Source: Polystyrenella longa
Lineage (GTDB): Bacteria > Planctomycetota > Planctomycetia > Planctomycetales > Planctomycetaceae
Length of the DNA stretch: 64,000 nucleotides
Assembly (NCBI RefSeq): GCF_007750395.1
Contig: NZ_CP036281.1
Location: forward strand, 533,211 to 597,210
Direction: 5' to 3'
Shown: positions 18,344 through 29,057 of the stretch, in pieces
How positions within the stretch are numbered: position 1 is the stretch's first letter
Layout of the letters: each line of letters opens with the position of its first letter
Translations under genes and position numbers: made by a program
The notes under the pieces: model-generated
Database searches by the model: none
What the model saw: only the letters and a program-made list of their open reading frames with translations
What the model was told of the DNA's origin: nothing

Positions 18344-19332
18344 TGGTACACCTCTCGGAAACGCCGCATGATGGCGTAAGAGATAAAGTTCATGGTGAGG
18401 GTAACCAGAAAGAGTGTCAGGGCGACGGCGTACAGGCTTTTGTATTCAATACTGCCCACCGGGGTGTCACCCATACTGATGTTAACGATGAAGGCGGTCA
18501 TCGTTTCGACGCTTTCGAACGGATTGAAGGTCAAGTTGGGCTGCTGCCCGGCAGCAATCGTCACGGCCATCGTCTCGCCGACTGCTCTTGAGAATGCCAG
18601 GATGAACGACGCGGCAATGCCGGAAATGGCAGCAGGCAGGACGACTTTGATTGAGACGTCAAACTTGGTGGAGCCCAGTGCGTAGCCCGCCTCTCTTAAC
18701 GACTGCGGAACAGCACGCAGGGCATCTTCACTGAGAGAAGAGATCATCGGGATGATCATGATCCCGACGACGATTCCAGCACTCGCGGCATTGAAGACTG
18801 AGACATCGAACCCCAGCAGATCCTGAAAGAAAGGTCTGAGAATATAGGGGGTGACAAACACGAGTGCGAAGTAACCGTAAACGACAGTGGGGATTCCCGC
18901 CAGGATCTCCAGAATTGGTTTAATGAAATTACGTATTCGAGGCGAAGCGTATTCGCTCATATAAATGGCACTGGCGAGGCCGAGAGGGATTCCAACCAAT
19001 GCCGCGATTCCGGCGATCAGAAAGGTGCCGGCTAGTAATGGCAAAATACCGAAATGCTGATCGGCATATTGAGGTGTCCACTTGGTGTCAGTGAAAAAAT
19101 CTTTAAAAGAAACCTGTTGAAAGAATGCCTCTGATTCGCCAAAGGAAAACAGGCTCTCTGTGATCAGCACGTAGATGATGGAGATCGTCGTGGCGATGGA
19201 GAGCAAGGCGCAAAACATCAATACGAAGCGAATCAGTTGCTCTTTAAGTCGCTGAACTGAGAACCGTTTGTCGAGCGAGGTTGAAACACCTTTCGGTTCG
19301 GGCTGGTTCACAGGCATTGGGGTTGTAGACAA
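18340..19332 (-). CDS. pstC: Phosphate ABC transporter permease PstC
   Basis: The other membrane subunit, 330 residues. After a cytoplasmic tail of about 30 residues comes a first helix, then a periplasmic segment, then the core with the EAA loop [25 protein letters not shown] and the PstC motif [15 protein letters not shown]. The order pstS-pstC-pstA-pstB-phoU is the canonical one. Confidence 0.95.
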   Translation of the reverse strand: MSTTPMPVNQPEPKGVSTSLDKRFSVQRLKEQLIRFVLMFCALLSIATTISIIYVLITESLFSFGESEAFFQQVSFKDFFTDTKWTPQYADQHFGILPLLAGTFLIAGIAALVGIPLGLASAIYMSEYASPRIRNFIKPILEILAGIPTVVYGYFALVFVTPYILRPFFQDLLGFDVSVFNAASAGIVVGIMIIPMISSLSEDALRAVPQSLREAGYALGSTKFDVSIKVVLPAAISGIAASFILAFSRAVGETMAVTIAAGQQPNLTFNPFESVETMTAFIVNISMGDTPVGSIEYKSLYAVALTLFLVTLTMNFISYAIMRRFREVYQ

Positions 19333-19505
19333 AAGTCAGATACCTCGTGGACAATTCGAAATCAATTTATCAATGTTGGGTGTCGGTAAGACGACGACGT
19401 CATAAATTTCCGAAACCCACTCCCGTAACTAATGCCTGTTTAATAAACAGGCTCAGGAGACAGGGGCGGGTTTTGTGGGAATAGGTGTCTTGATGGCAAG
19501 TCCGC

Positions 19506-20477
19506 TTATTTGCTGACTCCCTCTTCCAATGTTTGCTTCGTTGTTTTGAGTTGTTCTTCACTCAGATTGACATAGCCAACTTCATTCACCAGGTTCTGCC
19601 CCTCATTGAGGTAGTACCGAAGAAACGTGGCAACATGCGGTTTCTGAAGTGAGTCTTTGCGGACATACAGGAAAAGTGGCCGGGAAAGGGGAACGTATTT
19701 CCCTGCTTCAATAGATTCGGCAGTCGGTTCAACCGCGATGGAAACATCGTTTCCGTTAGCCACACTGAGGACTTTCAGTTTGTTTTTGTTTTCGACGTAG
19801 TAGGCATAGCCGAAGTAACCGAGCGAGTATTTGTCGCCCGAGACACCGCGAACCAGAATGTTGTCGTCGGAACTGGCAACGTATTCGGAGCGGCTGGCAC
19901 CTTCTTCGCCGTTGATAGCTTCCGTGAAGTAATCGAACGTTCCAGAGTCGGTGTCCGGTCCGTAGAGTTTGAATGGTTCATCGGGCCAGTTTTCATCGAC
20001 TTGCTTCCAAGTGGTGATTTCCGAACCCGGTTTCCAGATCATGTTAAGTTGCTCGGTTGTAATCGCGTCGCACCAGTCGTTTTCGGGGTGGACGATGACG
20101 GAAAGGCCATCAATCGCGATGGTCAGTTCAATGAACTCGATACCGGCATCTTTCAACGACTTCAGTTCGGATTCCTTAATGGGACGGGAAGCGTCGTTGA
20201 TGTCCGTTTCGCCGCGGATGAAACGTTTGAATCCGCCGCCGGTTCCGCTCAGACCAACGGTGACATTGATATCTGAGTTTTCTTTCATGTACTCTTCAGC
20301 GACAGCCTGTGAAATTGGAAAGACGGTACTGGAACCGTCGATCTGAATTTCTTTCGATACCTTGCGATCGCCGGTACTGTTGACGTTGGAGGTTGAGTTA
20401 GTGTTTTCAACCTTGCAGCCGGTTGCGGCGAAACAGAGCAGCATCGTTAACATCAGGACCGAGCAAATTCGGCGCAT
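19506..20477 (-). CDS. pstS: Phosphate-binding lipoprotein PstS
   Basis: Periplasmic phosphate receptor that feeds PstCA. The 323 residues begin with a lipoprotein signal peptide whose lipobox AATGC places the lipidated cysteine at residue 21. Phosphate-binding segments are visible: DGSSTVFPIS near 48, GLSGTGGGFKRF near 78 and DSGTFDYF near 178. GGAGA lies about 6 bases before the ATG. It is the first gene of the operon, so the promoter must lie in 20478-20690; I could not find a convincing Pho-box there. Confidence 0.96.
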   Translation of the reverse strand: MRRICSVLMLTMLLCFAATGCKVENTNSTSNVNSTGDRKVSKEIQIDGSSTVFPISQAVAEEYMKENSDINVTVGLSGTGGGFKRFIRGETDINDASRPIKESELKSLKDAGIEFIELTIAIDGLSVIVHPENDWCDAITTEQLNMIWKPGSEITTWKQVDENWPDEPFKLYGPDTDSGTFDYFTEAINGEEGASRSEYVASSDDNILVRGVSGDKYSLGYFGYAYYVENKNKLKVLSVANGNDVSIAVEPTAESIEAGKYVPLSRPLFLYVRKDSLQKPHVATFLRYYLNEGQNLVNEVGYVNLSEEQLKTTKQTLEEGVSK

Positions 20478-20694
20478 TAGGGTCTCCAGCCTTTCAAAGC
20501 GAACTTCAAGAAAGAGGGCATAATCCCCTCAGCGGACAATCAACCTGGCGCGGATGGTAGGCGCGAAGTGTGAAGATTGCCGTAGCCGAATGTTAAACTT
20601 TGATGAAGCTGGGTTGGCCGTCTGTTTGAGCGTTCGCGCGCAGCTGCTCGATGCCTCGGCAGTAGCTTATCTGGGATGACCGAAGGGGAGTAAA

Positions 20695-20721
20695 GTAAGC
20701 GATACGAAGAAAGCGGCTTAC
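20695..20721 (-). terminator. Possible terminator of the menaquinone-associated unit
   Basis: GTAAGC (20695-20700) and GCTTAC (20716-20721) form a 6-bp stem about 25 bases after the amidohydrolase stop on the minus strand, followed on that strand by TTTACTCC. The U tract is short, so this is tentative. Confidence 0.35.
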
Positions 20722-20743
20722 GGCGTGTTCGCTGGGCGGAGGA

Positions 20744-21997
20744 TTAGACCGGGGCGTGAATCCACTGGCCCCGGATCATCGTCCCGACCAAGTCATTTTC
20801 AAACGCGAAAAGGGAGCGGGCGGGGGCGGCGCGGCGGATAATGTTAAGACTGGCAGAGGCTCCCGGTTTCAGCGATCCGAATTCAGGCAGATTCAGGGCT
20901 TTGGCTCCGGCCTGCGTGCCCAGGTGCAGCAGTTGCTGGTCGTCGGCGCGCGGCGACTTTTCTTTCAAAAAACGTAGCTCATTCCACATCGACAAGTCTG
21001 GATTGGACGATCGGCCATCGGTTCCGATGGCAACGCGGCCTCCCAACTTCAATAACTGTTCCCACGGGTGAACAGAGTGACCGAAGTAATGGTGCGTTCG
21101 GGGGCAATAGACCAACGTCATATTGGGATGGTTGGCTATGTATTGAAGTTCATCCTGGTTCAAATAGTTCCCATGTACGATTAACGCCTGGGGAACATTC
21201 CGCAGCAGTTGCAGGTAGTCGAGTGGACTCCCGTTTTTCGCAAACAGATTGGAAGACCAGATGTCACGATCTTCGAGTAGATCACGGAACTCCCCTTTCT
21301 GCCGTTTTAGTAACTGTAGTTCCGCTTTGGTTTCCGCCAGATGGAATGCGACAGGCACGTTTCGGCTTGTCGCCAGATTCGCCAACTGTTCGAAGAGTCG
21401 CATCTGGACAGTATAAGGAGCATGCGGACTCAGTCCGCCCGACGTGCAAGTCGTCTGCTCGGCGAAGGGATCGTCTTCGTGAGTGTGGAACTGTTCGAGA
21501 TGTTGAACTGCGAGGTGAATCTGTTCGTCATGAGATTCGGGTAGAAGACCAATCAGTTCTCGAAAGACGACGGAACTGACGGGGAAATCGGAGTGGTCGC
21601 GGTAGTCGGCGGGCGAGAGGTTCCCCGTTAAGATGTCGGCAACAGCGGCGCTGCCGGTATGACGCAATTCAAACAGGCCTCCCATGACCAGGTCGGCGAG
21701 AGCATTCCGTCGTTTCTCACGGTACTGCAGGATATTTCGTACCCAGCCCGTGAAAGATTTCTCTACTGGAAAAGGTTCCGCGAGATCGCTGAATTCCAGA
21801 TGCGCATGGGCGTTGACGAACGAAGGGGTGATACAGCAATCGTCCAGTTGGATCGTTTCTGAATACGGCTTCTGGTGAATATCCGTAATCAGTCCTTCGT
21901 CGATTTCCAGAACCTGATTTTCGACGACTTCCTGCGGCGTCGTAAATAGCCAACGTGCCTGCAGTGAACAACGTCCGGTACTTCCTGACATGGACAA
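20744..21997 (-). CDS. mqnX: Amidohydrolase, probable aminodeoxyfutalosine deaminase
   Basis: A 417-residue metal-dependent deaminase of the SsnA/TRZ/ATZ-like group. Metal and catalytic residues are in place: HAH at 64-66, His219 (FHLAE), His275 (VHGN) and Asp327 (GTDGRSSN). Aminodeoxyfutalosine deaminase converts 6-amino-6-deoxyfutalosine to futalosine in menaquinone synthesis and belongs to this superfamily; mqnC and mqnA on the same strand 3.5 kb upstream suggest that role. The TTG at 21997 has AAGGAG 8 bases upstream, better placed than for the ATG two codons later. Other purine or S-adenosylhomocysteine deaminase activities are possible. Confidence 0.7.
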   Translation of the reverse strand: MSMSGSTGRCSLQARWLFTTPQEVVENQVLEIDEGLITDIHQKPYSETIQLDDCCITPSFVNAHAHLEFSDLAEPFPVEKSFTGWVRNILQYREKRRNALADLVMGGLFELRHTGSAAVADILTGNLSPADYRDHSDFPVSSVVFRELIGLLPESHDEQIHLAVQHLEQFHTHEDDPFAEQTTCTSGGLSPHAPYTVQMRLFEQLANLATSRNVPVAFHLAETKAELQLLKRQKGEFRDLLEDRDIWSSNLFAKNGSPLDYLQLLRNVPQALIVHGNYLNQDELQYIANHPNMTLVYCPRTHHYFGHSVHPWEQLLKLGGRVAIGTDGRSSNPDLSMWNELRFLKEKSPRADDQQLLHLGTQAGAKALNLPEFGSLKPGASASLNIIRRAAPARSLFAFENDLVGTMIRGQWIHAPV

Positions 21998-22043
21998 CTT
22001 TCTTACTCCTTCAAGACGAGTTCAACCAGGCTCCGCCCGGGAT

Positions 22044-24554
22044 TTATTTTAATCGAAATTTATCCGCAGCGGGCTGCTGCTGGGCAGGCGATAAACGGGC
22101 TGGATTTTGATACAGCCAGTAAATCAGCGCTGCGGAGACAATCCCGCAGATAATCAATGTGGGCCAGTGATAATGATATTCGGTCTCGGTGTAGGTGACA
22201 AACAGGTTTCCGGGTGAAATAGAAGACTGCAGCTCTTTCTGGTAGACGCCCCGCAGAACTTCGATTCCGTTGTTCACAAAGTGGAACAGAATTCCGGGAA
22301 GCAGGCTGTTACTTCTTAAACAGAGCAGACCCAGTACCAGACCGAGCAGCGATGCATTAAAAACCTGTTGCGGAATCATGTGCATCAAGCCGAAGGCCAG
22401 GCTCGAAAAGACGATCGCAATACCCAACCGACCATGATGGGCTAGGCCACTCAGGATGAATCCGCGGAAGGCGATTTCTTCACAAATGGCAGGCGCAGCC
22501 GCGAAGGTTAACAGCAGTAACCACGGACTGATGTTATTGTCTTGCATCAGTAACAGTGCCTGTTCGACCTGCTCCGGCAACGGGGGAAAGAACCATTGCA
22601 GGCTCTGGGCCAGCTCGATCACCAGCGGATGCAGTACGAACGGGAGTGAGATGCCAATCAACAGGTGTGGCAACGGTGGCATGTAGATTTTGAATGTCTG
22701 CCGCAAACTGCCCGCCAGCATAGCGCCCATAATCAGCGCGGGGGCGGCGATCAGCGCAATTTGCTGAATCAGAAGTAGCTTCAACATCACCGTGGGGGCC
22801 GCAGATTCATCGATTGGTCCCAGCAGGCTGCGCGTGAGGTTCATCGTGGCGAACTGCAGGAACATGATCAGTAGAAAACAGAGCCCCGCTTCCGGGAAGG
22901 TGGGGGTTGCCTGTTTCTCACGCAGTAATTGTTTAATCCACAAACCTAAGTTGAACCGTTCCGCTTCCCGGAAAAGCACGTCTTCTCGGCAGAACTGGTC
23001 AATGGCCCACCAGAGCGCCAGCAGGCTGTAACCGGTGCTGGTAATCAGGACGGGGATTACATAGATCAGCATCATGGAGACATCCGGTGAGCTGAGCAAT
23101 CCCTTAAGCAGTAATCCCACGCCAATGACAGGCATGATACTGTAGAAGGGAGTGATTTCGACTGCGGGGGACGCGCAGAATACAGTCAGACCAGTGGTCA
23201 CTGCCAGCATCGGAGTCAGGTAATACTGGCCTTCTTTGCTGCTGCGGGCAAACGTGGCCAGCGCGAAGCTGAGAGCACTAAATAACGCCGCGATGGGAAT
23301 TAACAGGATGACCACCCAGCAGATCGCTTCGAGAGAGGGCGGGGCGATAACTCCCAATTGGGCGAGGCCACCCGAGCCGCCGCCACCGAGCGCCACCATA
23401 TATTTGGTCGTGAATCCTAAACTGACTAAATTCAAAATCGCTGTGGCAATACTGAAGCTGAGGACGGTGAAAAACTTACCCCAGACAATTTCTGTTCGAG
23501 ACGCGGGGCAGATCAACAACGTTTCCATTGTTCCCCGTTCTTTTTCTCCTGCCGCCAAGTCGATGGCCGGATAGAACGCTCCCGTCATCGCCATAATGAT
23601 CAGCAGTGCCGGGATGATGGTTCCCCACACGTTGGCCGATAACTCTTGAGCGCTCGCCAGGTCGACCGACTTAGGATTGACGGGCGAGGTGATCGATTCG
23701 GGAAGGCTGGCCGCCGTCAGCCGCTGTTTGAGAATATCGGCTTCCCACAAGGCGAGTACGGTTCGGACTCGCGAGTAGGCGATTTGTGATTTCTGATCGG
23801 CGTTGTTATGGAGCACCGTCAACGAAGGAACGGAAACGCCGTTGCCTTCTTCAGTAATGTTTCGTTCGGCGATCTGGGTCGTTGTTTTTTCAATCGACTC
23901 TGCAAATCCGTCGGGGACCAGAATCAAGACCTGCATATTGCTGATTGCGAACAGGTCACTCAATTCATCATGTGTCAGTTCGATTTCCTGTTGCAGATCC
24001 GCCATCCGCTTTTCAAGGTCTGAATCAGCAGGGGAGGGCGAAGAGGTTTCGGGTGACTCCTTCCCTTCATCGTCTTTCTTTCGTGATTTAATCTTCTGCT
24101 CAAGGAGTTGGTCGTATTCACCGTTTAGCTGCATCAGTTTCTGATGCACGTTGCCCAGGTTCTTTGCATTATCAACAAGCAGTTTTAGTCGTTCGACTTC
24201 GTCCTGCTGCGCAGTGCGTACACCCTCCGTTGGATTCTCTGGAAGGTCTCCTTCAGCAGCTTTCAGTGTCTGTGGCGTAACGACTTCCAGTTGTGAAGAC
24301 TCTTTGGCCGTGGGAAACCAGCGGCCCGCGAATTGTCCATCTGCCAGCAGCGGTGGGGGGGGGAGATGTTCTTCACCGAGGACGACAACAGTCCGGACCT
24401 TTTCCCGATAGGAAAGCATCATCTGCGCCATACCAATGCCGAGCGCTGGGTAGAGCAGCAGCGGCATCATAAAGACCATGAACAAGGTTCGGCGGTCTCG
24501 AAGAAGATCGCGAACTTCACGCATGAATATCAGACGTATATTTCTCCAGTTCAT
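22044..24554 (-). CDS. ABC-2 permease (NatB-like) fused to CPBP intramembrane protease
   Basis: 836 residues combining two membrane modules. Residues 1 to about 560 are a NatB/ABC-2 permease: a first helix, a large extracytoplasmic domain with a charged coiled coil (about 115-210) and helices including the [13 protein letters not shown] motif. Residues from about 590 on add helices and a CPBP (CAAX-protease-like, ABI) domain with EExxxR (EEIAFRG, near 690), HMIPQQ and FHFVNN, the expected catalytic motifs. It overlaps its ATPase by 4 bases. Similar fusions are known in planctomycetes. Export substrate and protease target are unknown. Confidence 0.87.
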   Translation of the reverse strand: MNWRNIRLIFMREVRDLLRDRRTLFMVFMMPLLLYPALGIGMAQMMLSYREKVRTVVVLGEEHLPPPPLLADGQFAGRWFPTAKESSQLEVVTPQTLKAAEGDLPENPTEGVRTAQQDEVERLKLLVDNAKNLGNVHQKLMQLNGEYDQLLEQKIKSRKKDDEGKESPETSSPSPADSDLEKRMADLQQEIELTHDELSDLFAISNMQVLILVPDGFAESIEKTTTQIAERNITEEGNGVSVPSLTVLHNNADQKSQIAYSRVRTVLALWEADILKQRLTAASLPESITSPVNPKSVDLASAQELSANVWGTIIPALLIIMAMTGAFYPAIDLAAGEKERGTMETLLICPASRTEIVWGKFFTVLSFSIATAILNLVSLGFTTKYMVALGGGGSGGLAQLGVIAPPSLEAICWVVILLIPIAALFSALSFALATFARSSKEGQYYLTPMLAVTTGLTVFCASPAVEITPFYSIMPVIGVGLLLKGLLSSPDVSMMLIYVIPVLITSTGYSLLALWWAIDQFCREDVLFREAERFNLGLWIKQLLREKQATPTFPEAGLCFLLIMFLQFATMNLTRSLLGPIDESAAPTVMLKLLLIQQIALIAAPALIMGAMLAGSLRQTFKIYMPPLPHLLIGISLPFVLHPLVIELAQSLQWFFPPLPEQVEQALLLMQDNNISPWLLLLTFAAAPAICEEIAFRGFILSGLAHHGRLGIAIVFSSLAFGLMHMIPQQVFNASLLGLVLGLLCLRSNSLLPGILFHFVNNGIEVLRGVYQKELQSSISPGNLFVTYTETEYHYHWPTLIICGIVSAALIYWLYQNPARLSPAQQQPAADKFRLK

Positions 24555-25327
24555 CCGTTTTGTCCGGTTGTATTCTGGGCGGCGATTTCGACTTCGTGTA
24601 GACGGATTAACTCAAAGAAGAGTTCTTCCATATCGGGTTCGTTGTATTTCTCTTCCAGCTCTTTCACTGTGCCGATGGCCAGAATCTGACCTTTGTAAAT
24701 CACGGCGACGCGATTACAGAGTTTCTCGACTTCGCGCATAATGTGAGTAGAGAAGATGATGCACTTGCCCTGATCCTTGAGCGATTCGATCGTTTTCAAC
24801 ACAGCCCGCGCGACGAGAACATCCAATCCGGAGGTGGGTTCGTCGAAAATCAACACGGGTGGGTCATGCACGATTGTACGGGCGATGGAAACCTTCTGCT
24901 TCATACCGGTCGACATTTTGGAACCGAGCATCTCCGCCACATCTTCCATCTGTAACATTTCGAAAATGTCGTCGATGCGTGGTTGCAGTTCGTTTTCGTT
25001 GATTCCATAGAGTCGACCGAAGTACTCGACCATCTCGCGACCAGTCATCCGGTCGTAAATGCCGGTATTCCCCGACATAAAGCCAATGTTCGCGCGAACC
25101 TGAGCGGGGTTATCCATCACGTTATAGCCAGCGACTTCGGCCAGGCCACCCGTGGGGCGTAAAACAGTACTTAAGATTCTTAAACAGGTGGTCTTACCGG
25201 CGCCGTTCGGGCCCAGCAGTCCGAAGATCTCTCCCGGTTGAACTTCAAAGCTGACGGAGTCGAGGGCTTTTACCTGCCCTCGCTTTAAATCAGCGAATGA
25301 TTTGGAGAGATCCTGAACCCGAATCAT
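24551..25327 (-). CDS. ABC transporter ATP-binding protein, NatA-like
   Basis: ATPase partner of the downstream permease/protease fusion. From ATG 25327 ([11 protein letters not shown]) it has 258 residues with Walker [10 protein letters not shown], the signature MSTGMKQKV in place of the usual LSGGQ, Walker [13 protein letters not shown] and a switch histidine in [12 protein letters not shown]. The MSTGMKQK variant is common in NatA-type ATPases. A GTG at 25348 would add seven residues. Confidence 0.9.
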   Translation of the reverse strand: MIRVQDLSKSFADLKRGQVKALDSVSFEVQPGEIFGLLGPNGAGKTTCLRILSTVLRPTGGLAEVAGYNVMDNPAQVRANIGFMSGNTGIYDRMTGREMVEYFGRLYGINENELQPRIDDIFEMLQMEDVAEMLGSKMSTGMKQKVSIARTIVHDPPVLIFDEPTSGLDVLVARAVLKTIESLKDQGKCIIFSTHIMREVEKLCNRVAVIYKGQILAIGTVKELEEKYNEPDMEELFFELIRLHEVEIAAQNTTGQNG

Positions 25328-25485
25328 ATCTGCTTCACGTTCTTTCACATATCATCGAGAGGACAAGACGCCCTCTGAGAATTCGATCACTAACACGACA
25401 GGCTGTCTGCCGCAGGCTGTTCTTCAAGAGTAGCCTAGAGGTTGTCGGGGTGAAAGAGCGGAGCTGGCCGGGGGGACCGGCTTGT

Positions 25486-26616
25486 TCAATTTAGAATCGG
25501 CAAAGTCGCTACAGACCGACCAGGCGTTACCTTTGGCGCCAGGTCTTCGTCGATCAGGTCGTAGAAAACGTTTCGTTGTCGGGGGATGTAACCCGCCTCG
25601 GAAATGCATCGTCGGATCTCTTCGAGCGACAGGTGATAAACCGTTCCTGCCTGCGAGACGACATTTTCCTCGATCATCAGACTTCCCATATCGTTGGCTC
25701 CGAAGAAGAGCGCGACTTGGCCGATTTTGTCTCCCTGGGTCACCCAGGAAGACTGAATGTTGGGGAAGTTATCGAGATACAAACGTGCGATAGCCTGAGT
25801 TTTCAGGTATTCAAATGCTCCGGCAGGGGGAACATCGGACATGTCTGTATTCTCAGGCTGCATCGTCCAGCAGATGAAAGCGGTGAATCCGCTGGTTTCG
25901 TCCTGCAACTGACGGAGGCGTTCCAAGTGTTCGACACGCTCGGCCAAAGTTTCGATATGTCCAAACATCATGGTGGCCGAGGATCGTCCTCCCAGTTCGT
26001 GCCAGACGCGATTGACATTCAACCAGTCGTCGGTCAAGACTTTCCCACGTGTGATTTCTTTCCGAACACGGTCGACCAGAATCTCACCGCCCCCACCGGG
26101 GATGGAACCCAGTCCCGCTGCTTTTAACCGTTCGAGTACGGTTTTGAGAGGAAGTTTGCTGATTTTGGTGAAGTGATGAATTTCCGGAGGGCTGAACGCG
26201 TGGATATTTACCTGGGGGAAGTTCTCTTTAATGTTAGAGAGCATTTTCTCGTACCATTCGAGAGACAGTTTAGGATGCAGGCCTCCCTGCATCAGAATCT
26301 GATCACCACCCAGGTCGACTGTCTCCTGAATTTTTTGCAAGAGGACATCCTGCTCCAGAACATAGACATCAGGATGATTGGGCGGCCGATAGAAGGCGCA
26401 GAAATCACAAACAGCCGTGCAGGCGTTGGTGTAATTGATGTTTCGATCGATGTTATAGGTACGATACGGTTCCGGATGGAGTCGCTGAGTCACCTGGTGC
26501 GCAGCGCTACCGATGGCGGTTAGGTCGTGTGACTCAAAGAGTTTCAGACCGTCTTCCGGAGTCAGTCGTTCGCCGGCAATCGCTTTATCGAGTAGAGACG
26601 TAATGTCGCTGGACAA
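25486..26616 (-). CDS. mqnC: Cyclic dehypoxanthinyl futalosine synthase
   Basis: A radical SAM enzyme that cyclises dehypoxanthine futalosine in the futalosine route to menaquinone. The cluster-binding CxxxCxxC is at Cys66-Cys70-Cys73 (ACTAVCDFC). Other family motifs are GGDQILMQGGLHP, IHAFSPPEIHH and GLGSIPGGGGEILVD. Translation probably starts at TTG 26616, which has GGAGG 8 bases upstream; the TTG two codons earlier (26622) is too close to that site. It overlaps the end of mqnA by 32 bases. The call is distinguished from MqnE by the overall motif set. Confidence 0.93.
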   Translation of the reverse strand: MSSDITSLLDKAIAGERLTPEDGLKLFESHDLTAIGSAAHQVTQRLHPEPYRTYNIDRNINYTNACTAVCDFCAFYRPPNHPDVYVLEQDVLLQKIQETVDLGGDQILMQGGLHPKLSLEWYEKMLSNIKENFPQVNIHAFSPPEIHHFTKISKLPLKTVLERLKAAGLGSIPGGGGEILVDRVRKEITRGKVLTDDWLNVNRVWHELGGRSSATMMFGHIETLAERVEHLERLRQLQDETSGFTAFICWTMQPENTDMSDVPPAGAFEYLKTQAIARLYLDNFPNIQSSWVTQGDKIGQVALFFGANDMGSLMIEENVVSQAGTVYHLSLEEIRRCISEAGYIPRQRNVFYDLIDEDLAPKVTPGRSVATLPILN

Positions 26617-27400
26617 TGTCAATTCCTCCCGGAGGCAAGTAGGTCGCGAGATCCTGAAACAGTCTCAATCCGTTCCGTTCCGCTGATCCCAAATGAAAGT
26701 GTAGGTTGTTTCTTAAGTAGTTTTCTGCCAGTTCTGGTGACAGGTCCAGTTTGGGCGCTTCTTCCGCTGCTATTTCCGCCAGATGTTCAACGCCCTGATT
26801 TCGTGCTTCAGAGAGAATGTCCGGCAGTTCGCCCAGTTCGACATGGGTGCGGGCGGCCCAGGCGGCGAAGACAAACGGCAGCCCGGTCCAGCTGTACCAT
26901 TCTTCGCCAAGATCCCAGACAACTTCAAATTCTTCTTCCGGCACATGCATCGCCCGATCGCCAATCATCAGGATGGCATCGCATTCTGATGCTTCCACCG
27001 GTTTTCCGAAAGGGAGCGGGGCAAGTTCTGGCTGGACTCCGTATTTCTCGGAGAGAAAAATCCGCACGAGCGTCGCACTCGTCCGCGAACCGACGTCGAG
27101 CGCGAGTGTCCGGATTTTGCCCGGATGAACTCGACTGTAAAGTCTTACGCTGAGAACAGGTCCGCAACTGGCTATGCAGGCGTCCGAAATCAGCTTACAG
27201 GAAGGGTTTCGGGTGATCTCAATCGAAGGAATCAGAGCAACATCCAGCTCTCCCGCGGCAAGTTGGTCCGCGAGACGGCTGGGATAATCGAGCTTCAATT
27301 CCGCTGCGGGCGCCAGTTCGGCCAGGCGATAAACCAGAGGTTTGGCATTGAGATAACTGACCGCCCCAATACGTAATGGGCGGCATTGATTGTCTGTCAT
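26585..27400 (-). CDS. mqnA: Chorismate dehydratase
   Basis: First enzyme of the futalosine menaquinone pathway, removing water from chorismate to give 3-[(1-carboxyvinyl)oxy]benzoate. It belongs to a periplasmic-binding-protein-like fold. From ATG 27400 it is 271 residues and starts with the family opening IGAVSYLNAKPLVYRL; SRTSATLVRIFL and DAILMIGDRAM are further family segments. An ATG at 27439 would add 13 residues. It leads a minus-strand unit with mqnC, the NatA/NatB-protease pair and the amidohydrolase. Confidence 0.92.
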   Translation of the reverse strand: MTDNQCRPLRIGAVSYLNAKPLVYRLAELAPAAELKLDYPSRLADQLAAGELDVALIPSIEITRNPSCKLISDACIASCGPVLSVRLYSRVHPGKIRTLALDVGSRTSATLVRIFLSEKYGVQPELAPLPFGKPVEASECDAILMIGDRAMHVPEEEFEVVWDLGEEWYSWTGLPFVFAAWAARTHVELGELPDILSEARNQGVEHLAEIAAEEAPKLDLSPELAENYLRNNLHFHLGSAERNGLRLFQDLATYLPPGGIDIVQRHYVSTR

Positions 27401-27677
27401 TTCGACGGAAGACCTTTTAAAACTGATAGAGACGTTCATTGATTATAAACCGTTTCGTCTCGCTCGCAAAGCAACCTGCGAGTGATGATCTAAATTGAAG
27501 TACCCAGTTTTTAACGGTCAGGCCGCAAAATCAGGACGAGAAGACGTCCTCGACGGATGCATTCCTTCCCGATAACGCTACAATCGAGCCCAGATCCGCT
27601 GTCTAAGGGATCAACCGCAGCGCCGCGGAAACAATAACCGAAAAAGCCCCTCTCCAAGCCAACTTTAAAGCAACCTG

Positions 27678-28994
27678 ATGTCCGAAATAGTAAAAATTGC
27701 CCTGATTGGTCTGGGAACCGTCGGTACCGGAGTCGCCCGAGTCCTTCTCGAAGAATCTGAACGCCTGACTCGCCGCTGTGGAAAACAGATTAAACTGGCG
27801 AAAGTGGTCGTTCGGGATAAATCTCGACCTCGACACATTGATCTCCCTGATGAAATGGTGACGGACAACCTGCAGGATGTTCTCGATGACGAATCCATCC
27901 AGATTGCAGTACAGTTGATTGGGGGAATTAATCCGGCGAAAGATTACATGGAGCGGTTGCTCGACAGTGGGAAACATGTCGTCTCCGCCAACAAGGCCTT
28001 GTTATGCGAGCATGGTGAAGAATTATTCTCCCGGGCCCGTGAACAGGGCCGCACGATCGCTTTTGAGGCTGCCGTCGCCGGGGGCGTGCCGATTATTCAC
28101 GTGCTGAGTCAGGCGATGGTTGGAAACCAGATCACCTCCATCGAAGCGATTCTGAACGGTACGAGTAACTTCATTCTCTCCGAAATGTTTCTCGGTGGAC
28201 GCGATTATGCCGACGTCCTCAGGGAAGCTCAGGAGCTGGGCTATGCCGAAGCAGATCCCGCTTTGGATGTTGATGGAACAGACGCCGCCCAGAAATTGGG
28301 CCTGTTGACCCAGCTCGCTTTCGGAACCAAGGTCTCGCTTGATCAATTTCCGCGACAGGGCATTGACAAGCTTCCGTTGGAAGATTTGCTCTACGCGGAT
28401 GAGCTGGGGTACTCGGTTCGGTTGATTGCAGTCGCCCGTTTATTAAACGAACAACTCGAGATGCACGTTCAACCAACACTGGTACAACTCGATAAGCCGT
28501 TGGCTCAGGTCAGTGGTGTGAATAACATGGTCGCCCTCGAAGGGGATGTCGTCGGAAAAACCTGGTACTCCGGATACGGTGCGGGTCAGAACCCGACCGC
28601 CTCGGCCGTGATTGCTGACCTTGTCGACACGGTCGCTGGTCGCAGTGATCTCATTTTTCCATTCATGGATCTATGGAGTGATCGACCCGCCCGAAAAGTG
28701 CTACCCGCAGAAGAGATTCGCCGACGGTATTACATGCGGTTCAGCGTACTTGATCAACCTCATACTTTTGCTGAGATGGCCGATATTCTGGGACGAAATC
28801 AGATTAGCCTGGCCTCGATCATTCAGCATGAAACTCCCGAATCGCCCGAGGCCAATGGAGAGTCCCGACAAATCGTGCCCGTCGTAATCATGACACACAT
28901 GACAACCGAAGGTCGCATTCGAGCCGCAAGCGCCGAGCTGGCCGAATTGAAATCGATCTGTCCTGACCCGGTCATCATGCCTGTTCTTGATTAA
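27678..28994 (+). CDS. hom: Homoserine dehydrogenase
   Basis: Reduces aspartate semialdehyde to homoserine for threonine and methionine synthesis. The 438 residues comprise an NAD(P)-binding Rossmann start (ALIGLGTVGTGVARVL), the catalytic domain with SANKALL, the GTSNFIL motif and the homoserine dehydrogenase signature AEADPALDVDGTDAAQKL, and a C-terminal ACT domain from about 350 (RYYMRFSVLDQPHTFAEMA) for feedback control by threonine. It is a single-gene unit, divergent from mqnA, and is followed by a hairpin repeat. Confidence 0.96.
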   Translation: MSEIVKIALIGLGTVGTGVARVLLEESERLTRRCGKQIKLAKVVVRDKSRPRHIDLPDEMVTDNLQDVLDDESIQIAVQLIGGINPAKDYMERLLDSGKHVVSANKALLCEHGEELFSRAREQGRTIAFEAAVAGGVPIIHVLSQAMVGNQITSIEAILNGTSNFILSEMFLGGRDYADVLREAQELGYAEADPALDVDGTDAAQKLGLLTQLAFGTKVSLDQFPRQGIDKLPLEDLLYADELGYSVRLIAVARLLNEQLEMHVQPTLVQLDKPLAQVSGVNNMVALEGDVVGKTWYSGYGAGQNPTASAVIADLVDTVAGRSDLIFPFMDLWSDRPARKVLPAEEIRRRYYMRFSVLDQPHTFAEMADILGRNQISLASIIQHETPESPEANGESRQIVPVVIMTHMTTEGRIRAASAELAELKSICPDPVIMPVLD

Positions 28995-29057
28995 CGTCGG
29001 TTGGCGAAGAAGCGATTCACGTCGGGTTGGTATCACCGCATTATGTTTCAGCGTTTT

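Noticed and set aside
20478-20690. A Pho box upstream of pstS
   Set aside because: I searched for repeated CTGTCAT-like or TTAACA-like sites; only a single TTTAACATT-type match was found, not a repeated box.
27603-27977. A 124-codon open frame opposite the start of hom
   Set aside because: It overlaps the hom Rossmann domain; its composition is not protein-like.
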